Below, piece after piece: positions 6,385 through 8,076 of a stretch of 8,076 bases of DNA. The position numbers and the translations under genes were made by a program. Position 1 is the stretch's first letter, and each line of letters opens with the position of its first letter. The DNA comes from Thermococci archaeon (GTDB lineage: Archaea; Methanobacteriota_B; Thermococci; Methanofastidiosales; B48-G16): positions 1 to 8,076 of the forward strand of contig QMUN01000026.1 of assembly GCA_003660605.1 (NCBI GenBank), given 5' to 3'. The notes below the pieces were generated by a model. It did not search any database, was not told where the DNA came from, and saw only the letters and a program-made list of their open reading frames with translations.

Positions 6385-7359
6385 TTACTTCACCCCCCCA
6401 TGTAAAAAACAGGCGACATAATGTCCCTCCTCTACTTTGACTGTCGGTGGAGCCTTCTTTTTGCACACATCCATCATATGATCGCATCTTGGATGGAATC
6501 TGCACCCTGAAGGAGGAGTTATTAAGTTTGGAACTACGCCCCTTATCACTTCCAGCCTCTTAGTTTCTACATGAATTTTGGGAATAGCGTGCATAAGACC
6601 CTTTGTGTAGGGATGGTAAGGATTTTTGAATATCTGTTTTGCTGTACCTATCTCTACTATATACCCTGCATACATAACAGCTACTCTACTACAAACCTGA
6701 GCGACAACACCAAGATCGTGTGTTATTAAAAGCATCGAAGAATCTATTTCTTTGTTTACTTTTTGGATAAGATCCAGTATCTGAGCCTGGACGGTGACAT
6801 CTAAAGCCGTTGTCGGCTCGTCAGCTATCAACAGCTTCGGTTTGCATGAAAGTGCCATTGCGATCATCGCTCTCTGCTGCATTCCTCCCGAAAGTTCGTG
6901 AGGATACTGTTTCATTACCTTCTCTGCATCCGGCATTCCAACAAGATCCAACATATCCAGAGATCTTTTCTCTGCCTCTTTTTTATCGACCTCTTGGTGA
7001 AGCGTGATAGCCTCTGATATCTGACTTCCTATTGTAAAAACAGGGTTCAAAGAGGACATGGGCTCCTGAAAGATCATGGATATATCTGATCCTCTGATCT
7101 TCCTCATTTCCTCTTCGGGTATCTTTAAAAGATCTTTTCCGTCGAGTATTATTTCTCCATCTATTATCTTTCCCGGAGGCCACTGAATTAAACGCATTAT
7201 GGAAAGAGCTGTCACACTCTTTCCGCATCCTGTCTCTCCTACAAGTCCAAGGGATTCTCCTTTGTAGATATCAAGATTTATGCCTTCAAGTGCCTTTACG
7301 ACTCCTTCATACGTATAAAAATAAGTTTTCAGGTCTTTTACTTTCAATAATTCTTCCAT
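6385..7359 (-). CDS. dppD: Dipeptide/oligopeptide ABC transporter ATP-binding protein (DppD/OppD type)
   Basis: This is the first ATPase of the peptide importer, 324 residues from the chosen start. Motifs are Walker A GETGCGKS (41-48), Q-loop Gln98, signature LSGGMQQR (156-163), Walker B LLIADEP (176-182), TTALD (183-187) and H-loop His214. The TYFYTYEGVVKALEG stretch (12-26) and the LSGGM form are typical of the D subunit. The C-terminal domain has four cysteines (Cys286, Cys292, Cys299, Cys317) in the same arrangement as in DppF, a likely iron-sulfur or metal site. The frame is open to an earlier ATG at 7392, but I chose the ATG at 7359. It has a near-perfect SD (GGAGATGATC) just upstream, starts 4 bp after the dppC stop and gives the usual N-terminus MEELLKVKDLKTYF. 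Confidence 0.95.
   Translation of the reverse strand: MEELLKVKDLKTYFYTYEGVVKALEGINLDIYKGESLGLVGETGCGKSVTALSIMRLIQWPPGKIIDGEIILDGKDLLKIPEEEMRKIRGSDISMIFQEPMSSLNPVFTIGSQISEAITLHQEVDKKEAEKRSLDMLDLVGMPDAEKVMKQYPHELSGGMQQRAMIAMALSCKPKLLIADEPTTALDVTVQAQILDLIQKVNKEIDSSMLLITHDLGVVAQVCSRVAVMYAGYIVEIGTAKQIFKNPYHPYTKGLMHAIPKIHVETKRLEVIRGVVPNLITPPSGCRFHPRCDHMMDVCKKKAPPTVKVEEGHYVACFLHGGVK
6390..6399 (-). promoter_or_regulatory. Shine-Dalgarno site for dppF, including a run of seven G
   Basis: The minus strand reads GGGGGGGTGA, 5 nt before the dppF ATG at 6384. The GGTGA part pairs with the 16S rRNA end. The run also encodes Gly-Gly-Val at the end of dppD. Confidence 0.7.
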
Positions 7360-7361
7360 AT

Positions 7362-7371
7362 GATCATCTCC
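7362..7371 (-). promoter_or_regulatory. Shine-Dalgarno site deciding the dppD start
   Basis: The minus strand reads GGAGATGATC, one mismatch from the full complement of the 16S rRNA end, with its GGAG core 8 nt before the ATG at 7359. It overlaps the dppC stop and argues against the upstream in-frame ATG at 7392. Confidence 0.8.
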
Positions 7372-8076
7372 TAAGCTTTGGGTCCAGGACATCTCTCAGC
7401 CCATCTCCAAGTAAATTAAATCCCAGAACAAAGAGAACTATAGCCATCCCGGGGAAGAATACGTACCACCATGCATGGAAAATGTGTGCTCTTCCTGTCG
7501 AGATCATCAATCCCCACTCCGCTGTTCCTGGAGATGCACCAAGACCGATAAAACTCAGTGCTGCAGCTGTGAGAACAACAGCACCCATATCCATTGTAAC
7601 CTGCACGAAAAGAGGCGCAAATGAGTTTGGTAGAATATGTTTAAATATGATTTTCCAGTCAGTAGTTCCGAGAGATCTCGCTGCCTCCACATACGTCTCT
7701 TCCCTCGTTTTTAATATCTGACCCCTGATAATTCTTGTGTAGATAGGCCACCATACTACGATCATAGCCTGCATCACGTGCTCAATGCTCCTCCCCAAAG
7801 CTGCAGTAAATGCCATTGCCAAAATCAGTCCAGGAATGGAGAAAAAGATGTCAGTAACTCTCATCACGATCTCATCTGTCCATCCTCCAAAATATCCTGC
7901 TAACGCTCCGAGAACTACACCAATAATTAATGCAGTGACCACGACCATAAGTGCTATTTTAATAGACAATCGGGATCCATACACAATCATACTGAAAATA
8001 TCGTATCCATAATCGTTCGTTCCAAAAAAATGTTCACTTGAGGGTGGTTCAAGCTTTTCGTCAAAGTGTATCTCCC
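7364..8076 (-). CDS. dppC: Dipeptide/oligopeptide ABC transporter permease (DppC type), 5' part missing
   Basis: This is the C-terminal 236 residues of a peptide importer permease that begins beyond the right edge. The frame is open to the edge, and the 28 residues before the first visible Met include SSEHFFGTNDYGYDIFS, the counterpart of the conserved HxFGTDxxGRDxFS motif of DppC. The Met at 7990 is therefore internal and not a start. About five membrane helices are visible. The cytoplasmic EAA loop reads EAARSLGTTDWKIIFKHILP, the coupling site for the ATPases. The C-terminus NLLGDGLRDVLDPKLRR is the family hallmark. The Arg usual in GRD is Tyr here (GYD). The stop lies 4 bp before dppD. The solute-binding protein and DppB, if present, would lie upstream outside the window. 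Confidence 0.95.
   Translation of the reverse strand, partial: EIHFDEKLEPPSSEHFFGTNDYGYDIFSMIVYGSRLSIKIALMVVVTALIIGVVLGALAGYFGGWTDEIVMRVTDIFFSIPGLILAMAFTAALGRSIEHVMQAMIVVWWPIYTRIIRGQILKTREETYVEAARSLGTTDWKIIFKHILPNSFAPLFVQVTMDMGAVVLTAAALSFIGLGASPGTAEWGLMISTGRAHIFHAWWYVFFPGMAIVLFVLGFNLLGDGLRDVLDPKLRR

Noticed and set aside
7360..7392. An upstream in-frame ATG that would lengthen DppD by 11 residues (MSWTQSLGDDH).
   Set aside because: It lies within the end of dppC, lacks an SD, and adds residues not typical of the family. The ATG at 7359 has an almost perfect SD.
7988..7990. Met codon that could be taken as the start of the DppC permease.
   Set aside because: The frame continues upstream to the window edge and encodes the conserved DppC motif around HFFGTNDYGYDIFS, so this Met is internal.
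202..8012. Several open frames on the plus strand (for example 7290-7721, 2709-3026, 5114-5404) and the minus-strand frame 6983-7228.
   Set aside because: All lie opposite or within clearly identified genes, lack recognisable domains and have low-complexity or basic compositions typical of antisense or shifted reading.

Overview
The window looks archaeal, most likely from an AT-rich euryarchaeon. The evidence is a TATA box 26 nt upstream of the feoA start with no room for a leader or a Shine-Dalgarno (SD) site, strong GGTGATC-type SD sites inside operons, dense stop/start overlaps, and the gene families themselves. A Thermoplasmata-like or other peptide-fermenting archaeon would fit, but no marker gene is present and this placement is only a guess. 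All genes lie on the minus strand, so the order of transcription runs from high to low coordinates. No gap between genes exceeds about 50 bp. I see no RNA genes, mobile elements or CRISPR arrays.

Region 1 (8076 down to 5419) is the distal part of a dipeptide/oligopeptide ABC importer operon. It holds the C-terminal part of a DppC-type permease that runs off the right edge, followed by the ATPases DppD and DppF. Both ATPases carry the four-cysteine C-terminal domain of the Opp/Dpp family.

Region 2 (5434 to 3584) has two less characterised genes. The first is a 491-residue membrane protein overlapping the end of dppF by 16 bp. It has an N-terminal membrane anchor, a repeat region that looks like an extracytoplasmic beta-propeller, and a C-terminal bundle of about five membrane helices. 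The second is a 117-residue cysteine-rich protein of the DUF3795 type.

Region 3 (3564 to 1) is an iron operon, feoA-feoB-dtxR, followed by an ABC-2 type transporter (ATPase plus a permease whose first 51 codons are in the window). The feoA promoter is well defined: a TATA box (3556-3564), then a perfect 7+4+7 palindrome with DtxR/IdeR-type TTAGG/CCTAA half-sites (3536-3553), then the ATG at 3534. The likely circuit is that the operon's own DtxR-family repressor binds this palindrome when ferrous iron is plentiful and shuts off FeoAB, itself, and possibly the downstream ABC transporter. feoA/feoB, feoB/dtxR and the ATPase/permease pair overlap by 4, 7 and 8 bp, which suggests translational coupling.
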